From assembly GCA_029266945.1 (NCBI GenBank), contig JARIED010000007.1, positions 24,925-88,924 of the forward strand: a stretch of DNA of 64,000 bases. Reading direction: 5' to 3'. Shown here piece by piece: positions 35,785 to 43,774 of the stretch. The stretch is from Slackia sp. GTDB taxonomy: Bacteria > Actinomycetota > Coriobacteriia > Coriobacteriales > Eggerthellaceae. The notes beneath the pieces are model-generated. The model made no database searches. It was not told the DNA's origin and saw only the letters and a list, made by a program, of their open reading frames with translations. The first letter of the stretch is position 1, and every line of letters begins with the position of its first letter. Both the position numbers and the translations under genes were made by a program.

Positions 35785-36654
35785 ATGCTCGAGGCGAATC
35801 GCCTCCATCGTTCCGATGACGAGATCATAGCCGGCGTCTGCGCAGGCGCTGCCGAATGCTTCGACCTCGACCCGATCGCGGTGCGGATCCTGGCCGTGTT
35901 GCTGGCAATCTGCACCGGCGGTCTGGCCGTCGCGGTCTACGTGGTCATGTGGCTCGTTCTGCCGAAAAGAATGGAAGTCCCCGCGCCGATCGCGTGCGCG
36001 GCATACGTTTCTGCGGCCGAGCCCATGCCTGCGGGCTTTCCCCGCAAGCATCGCGGCGCGGCGCCCGTGCCGCCTGCGGGGTTCGTGGTAGACGACGGCT
36101 GCTGCAAGCTTGCGCCTACCGTGGCGTCCATGAACCAGGCCGAAGAGCCGTGCGAGTGCTGCGGCATGTCGGGCTGGTCGCGCCTGTGCGTGTGGCTCGG
36201 CTCGAGCCTTTTGGCCGTCGATGCGGCGCTTCTGTTCGGCCACCTGGTCGAAGGCATCGTCTGGTGGCAGCTGTGGCCCGTTCTGTGCGTGGTATCGGGC
36301 CTCGTGCTGATGGTGGTGCCCTCGAAGAAGGGTTCATTCGCCCACCGCTTCTCGTGCGGTCTGGTGGTCGTCGCGGCGAGCGTCGTCATGCTATTCATGT
36401 CGATCGGCATCCTGGCCCCCTCGTCGGCGTTCTATGCCATGGCCAAGCTGTGGCCCATCGCCCTTATCATGGCGGGCCTCGTGGTCATGAACGTGTCGAT
36501 CCATGACCAGATGTTCGATTTCGGGCTTGCGCTGTGCGTAATCGTGGTCTGCGTGGCCATGTGCACGGTGTTCGCCCTTCCCGGCACGTTGGAACAGGTC
36601 ACCGTGAACCTGCCGTTCGGGCCGAGAACCTACCATATCAATCCGTGGCTGTAG
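35785..36654 (+). CDS. PspC-domain membrane protein
   Basis: A PspC domain sits at the N-terminus (RLHRSDDEIIAGVCAGAAEC then VRILAVLLAICTGG), followed by a Cys-rich linker with CECCGM and about six more hydrophobic segments (VWLGSSLLAVDAALLFGHLV, LWPVLCVVSGLVLMVVP, LVVVAASVVMLFMSIGI and others). It starts at ATG 35785 behind GAGAGGAGG and is followed 13 bp later by a second PspC protein. PspC domains sense or respond to envelope stress. The Cys cluster in the linker may bind metal or respond to redox, which is inference. Confidence 0.82.
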   Translation: MLEANRLHRSDDEIIAGVCAGAAECFDLDPIAVRILAVLLAICTGGLAVAVYVVMWLVLPKRMEVPAPIACAAYVSAAEPMPAGFPRKHRGAAPVPPAGFVVDDGCCKLAPTVASMNQAEEPCECCGMSGWSRLCVWLGSSLLAVDAALLFGHLVEGIVWWQLWPVLCVVSGLVLMVVPSKKGSFAHRFSCGLVVVAASVVMLFMSIGILAPSSAFYAMAKLWPIALIMAGLVVMNVSIHDQMFDFGLALCVIVVCVAMCTVFALPGTLEQVTVNLPFGPRTYHINPWL

Positions 36655-36667
36655 GAAGGGGTGCGTG

Positions 36668-37096
36668 ATGGCCGATTATCGAAATGCCCCGCGTCGCCCC
36701 CGTGCCGCAGTCGTGCTCGGCGTGGCCCTGATCGCGTTCGGCTTGCTCAGCCTGGCGGGAAATATCGTTCCGCACGGCATCTGGGTGCAGGTGGGCGCCG
36801 TCATCGGCGTGATCTGGCGCATCCTGTGGCCTTGCGCGCTGGTCGCTGCGGGCGGATACCTGCTGTGGGCCTCGAAGCGCGGCAAGCTTGCGGGTTTCGT
36901 TTCGTCGCGCCCGCGCGGGCCGTTCCGCCGCAGCATCGCCGACAAGCGATTCCTGGGCGTATGCGGCGGTATCGCGTACTACTTCGGCGTCGATTCGACG
37001 GTCGTGCGCGTGATCGCGGTGATCCTGCTGGTCATGTCGCCGCCTACGGTGCTGTTCGCCTATATTCTCGTGGCGCTGCTGGTGCCGCGCGCCTAG
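36668..37096 (+). CDS. Small PspC-domain protein
   Basis: A 142-residue partner of the previous gene. Two transmembrane segments come first (VVLGVALIAFGLLSLAG and VIWRILWPCALVAAGGYLLW), then a C-terminal PspC domain (FLGVCGGIAYYFGVDSTVVR then AVILLVMSPPTVLFAYILVAL). ATG 36668 suits AAGGGG 6 bp upstream, better than GTG 36665. Gene order and overlap of function suggest an operon with the larger PspC protein. Confidence 0.8.
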   Translation: MADYRNAPRRPRAAVVLGVALIAFGLLSLAGNIVPHGIWVQVGAVIGVIWRILWPCALVAAGGYLLWASKRGKLAGFVSSRPRGPFRRSIADKRFLGVCGGIAYYFGVDSTVVRVIAVILLVMSPPTVLFAYILVALLVPRA

Positions 37097-37238
37097 CGGG
37101 CGGCGTTTTCGCGCCGGCGAGTGGCGTCGAAAGCGTCGTTTTTAACCCAGGCGGCTGTCCTCTTCTTCTCTGTCGAAATACATAATGCCTGATGGATAGC
37201 GCATAATTCTGTGCTTTGCTCCCAGGGCCTTCGCACTG

Positions 37239-37268
37239 TTGGCCAACGCCTGCGCTATCGAGTACAAT
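37239..37268 (+). promoter_or_regulatory. Probable promoter of the secreted double-psi-barrel gene
   Basis: TTGGCC at 37239-37244 and TACAAT at 37263-37268 with 18 bp between, about 100 bp before the TTG start. Upstream sequence from 37097 holds no other gene that I can support. Confidence 0.5.
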
Positions 37269-37367
37269 AACTGAGTTTCGTGACCGTATGCGCAGGACGG
37301 CGTGTTGCTTTCGACCGCCGCGCGCCGACGTTTCCGTCGGGGCCCTGCGCCGTATAGGGGAGTATGT

Positions 37368-38087
37368 TTGGCTCGACAGGCATCACATAGCTCGCTTAGC
37401 CTGGCGCCTCTGGCATTGGGCGCGTGTATTCTCGCCGTGGTAGCGGCGGTTTCCGCGTTCATGATGCAGCCGGCCGTCGCGTCGCATGATGTCGATGTCG
37501 ACACGATCGGTATCGGCGATGCCCGCAATACCGCCGAAGGAGCCCCCGCCTCTTCCGCCGACCGCATGCGTGCGGCAAGCGCGGACACGGCGTCGGTTTC
37601 TTCGTCTGCCACGCGCTCCATCACCGTGAGCGACCCCGATCCGGTCATCGTCATTTCGGCATACGACGCCACCAACGCATCCACCGCTGCGGCTGCCATG
37701 GAGCTCGGCACCACCGACCCGCTTCCTACGGCCCCGCATATCGTGCCCGACGAAAGCGATGGCTGGACCTTGGGCAACGCCTCGGCCTACAGCCATGCCG
37801 ACAACGATGACGGCAAGGGCAACTTCGGCACCGACGTCACCGCATCGGGCGTGCCGCTGTCCAGCGAAGGCTTGACGGTCGCCGTTCCCGAATCTCAGGC
37901 GCATCTTCTGGGCCATGCTGTGGCCCTTCGTTACGGCGAAACCGTCATCGTGGCCACGGTCACCGACACCGGCGGCTTCGGGTCGTACGGTCGCGCACTC
38001 GATCTTGCTCCCGGATGCTGGAAGGCCTTCGGAGTGACCGACGTGCACGACTGGGGCGTTCGCTCGGTATACTACAAATTCCTATAA
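37368..38087 (+). CDS. Secreted protein with 3D/double-psi beta-barrel domain
   Basis: TTG 37368 is favoured because AGGGGAG lies 5 bp before it and the frame from there starts with a signal peptide (LARQASHSSLSLAPLALGAC, then a hydrophobic core). A Ser/Thr/Ala-rich linker leads to a C-terminal domain reading NASAYSHADNDDGKGNF, TDVTASGVPLS, VALRYGETVIVATVTDTGGF and RALDLAPGCWKAFGV, the pattern of the 3D/RlpA-type barrel found in cell-wall hydrolases and resuscitation-promoting factors. A wall-associated function is likely. The catalytic activity is not certain. Confidence 0.75.
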   Translation: MARQASHSSLSLAPLALGACILAVVAAVSAFMMQPAVASHDVDVDTIGIGDARNTAEGAPASSADRMRAASADTASVSSSATRSITVSDPDPVIVISAYDATNASTAAAAMELGTTDPLPTAPHIVPDESDGWTLGNASAYSHADNDDGKGNFGTDVTASGVPLSSEGLTVAVPESQAHLLGHAVALRYGETVIVATVTDTGGFGSYGRALDLAPGCWKAFGVTDVHDWGVRSVYYKFL

Positions 38088-38141
38088 AGGAAACGGCGAG
38101 GATGCGCTTGGGGGCGCATCTTCTTTTTCAGGGGGCGTGCA

Positions 38142-38801
38142 ATGGCGAATGTCATCATCGTGGGTTGCGGTCGCGTCGGCTCTCAGCTGGCAACGTTGCT
38201 CTCGCAAAACGACGGCAACGTGTGCGTGGTCGACCGCAATGCCGAAGCGTTTTCCAACTTGAACAGAAATTTCAACGGCACGACGCTGCAAGGCCTCGGC
38301 TTCGACGAGGACGTGCTGATCCGCGCGGGCGTCGAAGACGCCGACGTCGTGGCGGCGGTCACCCAGTCGGATAACTCCAACCTGATGGTGGTCGAGGTGG
38401 CGCGCCGCATCTTCCACGTGCCTCACGTCATCGCGCGCCTGTATAACCCCGCGCGCGAAAGGGCGTACATGCAGCTCGGTCTGGACTACGTGTGCGGCAC
38501 TTCGCTCGTGGCAGAAGAGGTGTTCTCCAAGATCATGTCGGGCCACGGTAGCCATCTGGACACCTTCGGCGATTTCGAGATCCTGCGCTTCTCGCTCGAT
38601 CTGTCCAGCACCATGCGCAAGCAGGTGAAGGTGTCCGAGCTCGAGCGCAATCACGGCATCCGCATCGTGGTGTTCGAGCGTCGCGACGGCAGCGCCAGCT
38701 CCATTCCTACGCGCGATAGCGTGCTGTATCACGGCGACAGCGTTTTGGCGTGCGTGCGTCACGACCTGCTCGCCGCCTTTTCCAAGTACATGCAGATGTA
38801 G
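38142..38801 (+). CDS. TrkA-family K+ channel regulatory protein
   Basis: A 219-residue RCK protein: Rossmann fold with GCGRVGSQLATLL, acidic residue after the second strand (VVDRN) for NAD(H), and a TrkA-C domain at the end. ATG 38142 follows AGGGGGCG. It is the first of two adjacent TrkA proteins. They normally bind a TrkH/KtrB channel, but no channel gene is in the window. Gene order suggests both are made together as a hetero-complex or as paralogues. Confidence 0.9.
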   Translation: MANVIIVGCGRVGSQLATLLSQNDGNVCVVDRNAEAFSNLNRNFNGTTLQGLGFDEDVLIRAGVEDADVVAAVTQSDNSNLMVVEVARRIFHVPHVIARLYNPARERAYMQLGLDYVCGTSLVAEEVFSKIMSGHGSHLDTFGDFEILRFSLDLSSTMRKQVKVSELERNHGIRIVVFERRDGSASSIPTRDSVLYHGDSVLACVRHDLLAAFSKYMQM

Positions 38802-38822
38802 TCTGCGGAACAGGGAGGACCG

Positions 38823-39503
38823 ATGTACATCGTCATCATGGGCGGCGGCAAGGTGGGCAACTATTTGGCCGACGTTCTTCTGAGGCAGCATCACGAAGTG
38901 GCCGTGCTCGAGGCGAACCGCGCCCAGGCCGACCGCCTGTCCATGGAGCTGCAGGGGCAGTACCTGATCATCAACGGCGACGGATGCGACTCCGACTTCC
39001 AGGAGGATGCGGGCATCCGCAACGCCGACGTGTTCGTAGCCGTTACCGGCCGCGACGACGATAACCTGGTGGCGTGCGAGATCGCGACGCGCGTGTTCAA
39101 CGTGCCTCGTTGTATCGCACGCGTGAACAACCCCAAGAACCGCCGCATCTTCCGCGAGGTGGGCATCGAAAGCGTTTCATCCACGATGCTGATCGCGAAC
39201 ATGATCGAGGAGGAGGCGTTGCTGGGCAGCGTGGGCGTCGTGTCGGCGCTGTCGCGAGGCGACATTTCGCTCATCGAGTTCGGCATTCCTGCGCGCATGA
39301 AGCATTTCGATCCCGAGCAGGGCGTGCCGGCCTACATGATCGCGCTGCCCGAAGGCGCGCTGCTCGCGGCCATCGACCGCCGCGAATACAACGACGCCGA
39401 AATCGCGACGCCCGATTCGGTGCTGTACCCGGGCGATAAGGCGGTGGTCGTGGCCGAGCACGATGTGGTCGATGACGTGCGCGCTTTGTTCGCGAATCTG
39501 TAA
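38823..39503 (+). CDS. TrkA-family K+ channel regulatory protein, second copy
   Basis: A 226-residue RCK protein with MYIVIMGGGKVGNYLADVLL, NAD-binding Glu in VLEANRAQ, and a conserved RVNNPKNRRIFREVGIE. AGGGAGG precedes the ATG. It is the second member of the pair, 21 bp after the first, and differs in sequence, so the two are not a recent duplication. Confidence 0.9.
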   Translation: MYIVIMGGGKVGNYLADVLLRQHHEVAVLEANRAQADRLSMELQGQYLIINGDGCDSDFQEDAGIRNADVFVAVTGRDDDNLVACEIATRVFNVPRCIARVNNPKNRRIFREVGIESVSSTMLIANMIEEEALLGSVGVVSALSRGDISLIEFGIPARMKHFDPEQGVPAYMIALPEGALLAAIDRREYNDAEIATPDSVLYPGDKAVVVAEHDVVDDVRALFANL

Positions 39504-39550
39504 GTTTACTGCGTCAAGTAGCGTTATTTTTACACTGTATAGATAAAGGT

Positions 39551-39767
39551 TATGCCTGTTCAGGTCAATATGACGGGCATATAGCACGGAGCATGCCGCG
39601 CGCATTTCGCGCCTGCGCGCTTCTTCGTTTTTCGCGAACCCGCCCCGAACTGGGCTTTTAGCGCGTTCTGCGGCGGTATAGTGAATCCTGACACGGCGCT
39701 GCGGCCTATTACGCAGCGCGACGGCATATCGTTTCGGCCGCCGCGCCTTTCGGCATACGCGGCGGCC
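39551..39767 (+). promoter_or_regulatory. Leader region of purB with two hairpins
   Basis: The 287-bp gap after the TrkA gene holds TATGCCTGT/ACGGGCATA (39551-39559 with 39573-39581) and a perfect 10-bp stem GGCCGCCGCG/CGCGGCGGCC (39736-39745 with 39758-39767) with a 12-nt loop and TTGTT after it, just upstream of the ribosome site GAAAGGA. The second could be an attenuator. No known riboswitch was recognised. Confidence 0.45.
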
Positions 39768-39790
39768 TTGTTCGGCTGAAAGGAACCGGC

Positions 39791-41134
39791 ATGATTTCTC
39801 GCTATACGCGTCCGGCCATGGGAAAGATCTGGGAGCTCGAAAACAAGTTCGCCATCTGGCAGGAAATCGAAGTCCTCGCCTGCGAGGCCCAGGCCGAGTT
39901 GGGCCAGTGCGGCATCACCAAGGAAGACGCCGCCTGGATTCGCGAGCATGCGGGCTTCACCGTGGAGCGCATCAACGAAATCGAAGCGGTCACCCATCAT
40001 GACGTCATCGCGTTTCTGACGTGCATGGGCGAGCACATCGATGCCGAGGTTCCCGAAGGCGAAGAGAAGCCCAGCCGCTGGGTGCACTACGGCATGACGT
40101 CGTCCGATCTGGGCGACACGGCGCTTTCGTGTCAGGTGGTCCAGTCTCTCGACATCATCCTGGAAGACGTGAAGGCCCTTGGCGAAACTTGCAAGCGCCG
40201 CGCGTTCAAGCTGCAGGACGCCCTGTGCGCCGGCCGCACGCACGGCATCCACGCCGAGCCCATGACGTTCGGCATGAAGTTCGGCAGCTGGGCGTGGGCG
40301 CTCAAGCGCACGCAGACCCGTCTGGAGGAGGCACGCGCTGCTGCCGCTACGGGCGCCATCTCGGGCGCCGTGGGCACGTATTCGAGCATCGACCCGTTCG
40401 TCGAGCAGCACGTGTGCGAGAAGATGGGCCTGACGGCCGATCCGCTTTCCACGCAGGTCCTGTTCCGCGACCGTCATGCGCAAGTGCTTTCCGCTCTGGC
40501 CGTGGCCGCCAGCGTTCTTGAGACCATTGCGTTGCAGGTTCGTCTCATGCAGGAGACCGACGTCATCGAGGCCGAAGAGCCGTTCCGCGCGGGCCAGAAG
40601 GGCAGCTCCGCCATGCCGCACAAGCGCAATCCGATTACGGCCGAGCGCGTTTGCGGCCTGGCGCGCGTAGTGAAGGCGAACGCTCAGGTAGGCTACGACA
40701 ACGTGGCCCTGTGGTTCGAGCGCGACATCTCTCACTCCGGCGCCGAGCGCGTCGTGCTGGCCGACAGCTTCGCGGCGCTCGACTACATGTTCGGCAAGAT
40801 GCAGTGGATGCTCGACGGCCTGCAGGTGTATCCCGAGAAGATGGAGTACAACCTCAACCGCACGCGCGGCCTGATCTATTCGTCCAAGGTGCTGCTGGCG
40901 CTGGTGGATACGGGCATCACGCGCGAGGAGGCGTACGCGATCGTGCAACGCAACGCCATGGCCGTGTGGGAAGACATCCAGAACGCCGTGGACGGCCCGA
41001 CGTATCGCGAGCGCCTGGAGGCCGACCCCGAGGCGAATCTCGCTCCCGAGACGCTCGACGAGATTTTCGACCCCTGGGTGTTCTTGGACCACAAGGACGT
41101 GGTGTTCAAGAAGCTCGAGGCGCTGGAGTTCTAA
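39791..41134 (+). CDS. purB: Adenylosuccinate lyase
   Basis: A 447-residue fumarase/aspartase-superfamily enzyme. The signature loop GSSAMPHKRNP is present, with HYGMTSSDLGDTALS, the catalytic His in GRTHGIHAEPMTFG and the Tyr/Arg-rich C-terminus. It acts twice in purine synthesis (SAICAR to AICAR, and adenylosuccinate to AMP). The ATG is preceded by GAAAGGAACC. Its position away from purA and purD is typical of dispersed purine genes. The next gene begins about 215 bp downstream after a terminator. Confidence 0.97.
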   Translation: MISRYTRPAMGKIWELENKFAIWQEIEVLACEAQAELGQCGITKEDAAWIREHAGFTVERINEIEAVTHHDVIAFLTCMGEHIDAEVPEGEEKPSRWVHYGMTSSDLGDTALSCQVVQSLDIILEDVKALGETCKRRAFKLQDALCAGRTHGIHAEPMTFGMKFGSWAWALKRTQTRLEEARAAAATGAISGAVGTYSSIDPFVEQHVCEKMGLTADPLSTQVLFRDRHAQVLSALAVAASVLETIALQVRLMQETDVIEAEEPFRAGQKGSSAMPHKRNPITAERVCGLARVVKANAQVGYDNVALWFERDISHSGAERVVLADSFAALDYMFGKMQWMLDGLQVYPEKMEYNLNRTRGLIYSSKVLLALVDTGITREEAYAIVQRNAMAVWEDIQNAVDGPTYRERLEADPEANLAPETLDEIFDPWVFLDHKDVVFKKLEALEF

Positions 41135-41156
41135 AGCGCTTGCGTGAACCGATGGC

Positions 41157-41202
41157 AAGCCGCCCCTCTTTTCCCGGTAACGGGAAGCGAGGGGCGGCTT
41201 TG
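41157..41202 (+). terminator. Terminator of purB
   Basis: AAGCCGCCCCTC pairs with GAGGGGCGGCTT; the intervening CCCG/CGGG (CCCGGTAACGGG) stacks as an upper stem, then TTGTATTG. Confidence 0.8.
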
Positions 41203-41349
41203 TATTGCGTGAGGCTGTTCTTTCGTTGGAGCGTCGGACGCGCTGAAGTCTTCGGCCGCCGCGCCGGAGGCATTCATATACCATGGCCCTCGACAGAGAT
41301 TTGCGATCGCACGAAAAGCGGGGTGTCGGAGATGACCGAAGGAGCAGGA

Positions 41350-42741
41350 ATGACGAACGGGACGCAGCAGGCGGCCGAAAGACGATATGGGGCGGGTTGC
41401 GATTCCGTCTGCTACGCCGAGGCGGCTCAGGGCCTGATCGGGTTCATCGAAGAAAGCCCGAGCATGTTCCATGCCGCAGCGGCGGCGCGGCGCAGGCTCG
41501 ACGAGGCAGGTTTCGTCTATCTTCGTGAAGGCGACGCCTGGCAGATGGAGCCCGGTCGCGGCTACTACACGGTGCGCAACAACTCGAGCGTCATTGCGTT
41601 TCGCGCGGGTGTGCAGGCGGCTCCTGCGAACGGCGAATTCCATTTCAAGTTGGCGGCGTCGCATTCCGATTCGCCGACGTTCAAGGTGAAGGCGGTGCCC
41701 GAGCTGGAAGGCGCGGGCGGATCGCTGCGTCTGAACGTGGAAGCGTACGGCGGCATGATCGACCACACCTGGTTCGACCGCCCGCTCACCGTGGCGGGTC
41801 GCGTGCTGGTGCGTGACGGCAATCGCATCGAGAGCCGCCTGATCGCGTCTGATCGCGACCTGCTGATCATTCCCAGCGTGGCGGTGCATCTTGATCGCGG
41901 CGTGAACGCGGGATTCGCTCCCAACAGGCAGGTCGACCTGTGTCCGCTGTTCTCGGCGGGCGACCTCGAGCGCGGAGCCTTCGACGCTCTCGTGGCCGAA
42001 GAAGCGGGCGTGACGGCCGGCCAGGTGCTGGCGCGCGACCTGTTCTTGGTCAGTCGCCAGAAGCCTTGCATCTGGGGAGCGGCGGGCGAATTCCTCTCGG
42101 CGCCGAAGCTCGATGACCTGGCGTGCGCGTACGTGTCGCTCGAGGCATTTTTGCGCGCCGAAGGCGACGAGGCCGCGGTTTCGGCGTGGTGCTGCTTCGA
42201 TAACGAGGAAGTGGGCTCGAACACCAAACAGGGCGCCATGTCGACGTTCTTGCCCGACGTGCTGACGCGCGTCTGCAGCGCGCTGGGCGGCTCCGACGAG
42301 GATTACCGCCGCGCGCTGGCGAAGTCGATGCTGGTGAGTTGCGATAACGCCCATGCGGTACATCCGAACCACCCCGAGAAATACGACGAGGCCAACAGGG
42401 CCGTGCTCAATGGAGGCATCGTGGTGAAGGAAGCGGCCAATCAGCACTACTGCACCGATGCGTTCAGCCGCGCGGCGTTCGCGGCCGTGTGCGCCGATGC
42501 GGGCGTCGCGCTGCAGTCGTTCGCGAACCGCAGCGACACCGCGGGCGGCTCCACGCTTGGCAACCTGTCGAACATCCAGGCGAGCATGCATGCGATCGAT
42601 GTGGGCTTGCCGCAGCTGGCGATGCATGCGTCGTTCGAGACCATGGGCATGCGCGATGCGCTGAACGGTATCCGTGCGATTCAGGCGTTTTTCGCGGCCG
42701 ATATGCGTATCGACGGGGCGGACGCGCTGACGATCGGATAG
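41350..42741 (+). CDS. M18 family aminopeptidase
   Basis: Zinc aminopeptidase of the M18 family (aspartyl/glycyl aminopeptidase type), about 463 residues. Motifs: AASHSDSPTFKVK (metal His and Asp), FDNEEVGSNTKQGA (catalytic Glu pair), SCDNAHAVHPNHPEKYD and the C-terminal NIQASMHAIDVGLPQLAMHA with the last metal His. ATG 41350 is chosen because AAGGAG lies 5 bp upstream, while ATG 41332 lacks a clear site. It works in cytosolic peptide turnover. Confidence 0.93.
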   Translation: MTNGTQQAAERRYGAGCDSVCYAEAAQGLIGFIEESPSMFHAAAAARRRLDEAGFVYLREGDAWQMEPGRGYYTVRNNSSVIAFRAGVQAAPANGEFHFKLAASHSDSPTFKVKAVPELEGAGGSLRLNVEAYGGMIDHTWFDRPLTVAGRVLVRDGNRIESRLIASDRDLLIIPSVAVHLDRGVNAGFAPNRQVDLCPLFSAGDLERGAFDALVAEEAGVTAGQVLARDLFLVSRQKPCIWGAAGEFLSAPKLDDLACAYVSLEAFLRAEGDEAAVSAWCCFDNEEVGSNTKQGAMSTFLPDVLTRVCSALGGSDEDYRRALAKSMLVSCDNAHAVHPNHPEKYDEANRAVLNGGIVVKEAANQHYCTDAFSRAAFAAVCADAGVALQSFANRSDTAGGSTLGNLSNIQASMHAIDVGLPQLAMHASFETMGMRDALNGIRAIQAFFAADMRIDGADALTIG

Positions 42742-42875
42742 GGGTGACGCTGCCGGGGCTGCCGTCTTAAGCTTCGCGCCGTGGGTTTTCGTCACGTTTT
42801 CCCCAGGCGTTGTCGCGGCCTTGAAAGGTTTTCCCTATTTCCACCGAACAACTGAAGAGCGGTCGATGCGTGAAT

Positions 42876-42909
42876 CGGGCCTTCGCGCTGTGCGAGGGCC
42901 CGTTTTTTT
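42876..42909 (+). terminator. Terminator of the aminopeptidase gene
   Basis: CGGGCCTTCGC, loop GCTGT, GCGAGGGCCCG (one G-U), then TTTTTTT. Confidence 0.92.
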
Positions 42910-42915
42910 ATGCAT

Positions 42916-43080
42916 TTATCCGGCCGTTTTACATTTCCAGGACATTTATGTCGATTTCCCTCCGGACAAAAGTATCTTTTTTAGTGTTAACTAAAACAAA
43001 ACACTCAAGCGAGATTATCCTCTGAATATGGACAAAAAGGGGAAAAAGTTATTAACAATTAGTTAATACACTGTGGAAAA
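42916..43080. other. AT-rich island with DnaA-box-like words
   Basis: This stretch has no gene and is much richer in A/T than the flanks (for example 42970-43070). Words resembling DnaA boxes: TTATCCGGC (42916), TCCGGACAA (42961), TTATCCTCT (43015), TATGGACAA (43027, one mismatch from the actinobacterial box in reverse) and TGTGGAAAA (43072, reverse of TTTTCCACA). GTTAACTAA near 42988 and TTAGTTAA near 43059 form an inverted repeat. Alternatively it is simply the promoter and operator of the LysR gene. Confidence 0.4.
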
Positions 43081-43106
43081 CTACGGGGAAAAGAAGGGAG
43101 GGCGGA

Positions 43107-43721
43107 GTGTACGATCGAAGGCTCGATTCCGTCGTCGCGGCGGCGGATTGCGGCAGCTTCTCGAAAGCTGCGAAGCAGCTCGGCGTATCGACTCCCGCCC
43201 TTGCTAAACGCATCGAGACGTTTGAAAGCGAATACGGAATCGAGCTGTTCAGCCGCACGCGTCGCGGTGTGTTTCTCACGCCCGCCGGCGCATCGGTCGT
43301 CGAAGACGCGCGTGCGATCATGCGCATGTCCGAAGACGTGCTGCGCCGCGCACGCGAGCAGGAGGCGTTCGGCGGCGCAACGGTGCGTTTGGGGATTTCG
43401 GCGGCGTGCCCCGCGCATGCGGTGCTCGCCGCATGGCCCCGTATTCACGAGGCCGATTCTTCGCTGCATCTGGAATTGGTGCCGATCGGCGATATCTACG
43501 ATGACGACCTGGGGGTGGTCGTCAATCTGGGCGGCAGCGTCGACATCATCGAGGTGTCGGACGTGTCGGCTGCCGCATGCGAGAAACTGTGGGGCGGCGT
43601 CTGCCGTATCGAGGTTATCGTTGGCGAAGGCGTCTCGTCAGTGGCGCTTTTTCCGCAGCGCCCGTCTTCGGCCGCAGCGCGTTTCGCCGCGCTTTTGGAG
43701 AATGCGTCGCCGCAGGAATAG
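43107..43721 (+). CDS. LysR-type regulator with shortened effector domain
   Basis: The first 90 residues form a normal LysR winged HTH (DSVVAAADCGSFSKAAKQLG, then STPALAKRIETFESEYGIEL). The protein is 204 residues, where LysR proteins are near 300. The region after LELVPIGDIYDDDLGVVVNLG jumps quickly to a short C-terminus, as if about 100 residues of the effector-binding domain were lost in frame. GTG 43107 follows AAGGGAGG. It may be a DNA-binding-only regulator or a decaying gene. The AT-rich upstream region could be its operator. Confidence 0.75.
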   Translation: MYDRRLDSVVAAADCGSFSKAAKQLGVSTPALAKRIETFESEYGIELFSRTRRGVFLTPAGASVVEDARAIMRMSEDVLRRAREQEAFGGATVRLGISAACPAHAVLAAWPRIHEADSSLHLELVPIGDIYDDDLGVVVNLGGSVDIIEVSDVSAAACEKLWGGVCRIEVIVGEGVSSVALFPQRPSSAAARFAALLENASPQE

Positions 43722-43774
43722 ACGCCGTATGATGCCGGCGATGTTTCGAATGCAGAGGGGAATGGGGCGAGGCC

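Noticed and set aside
39736..39767. The hairpin before purB as a purine riboswitch
   Set aside because: It is a simple 10-bp stem with no purine-aptamer core, so I list it only as a possible attenuator.
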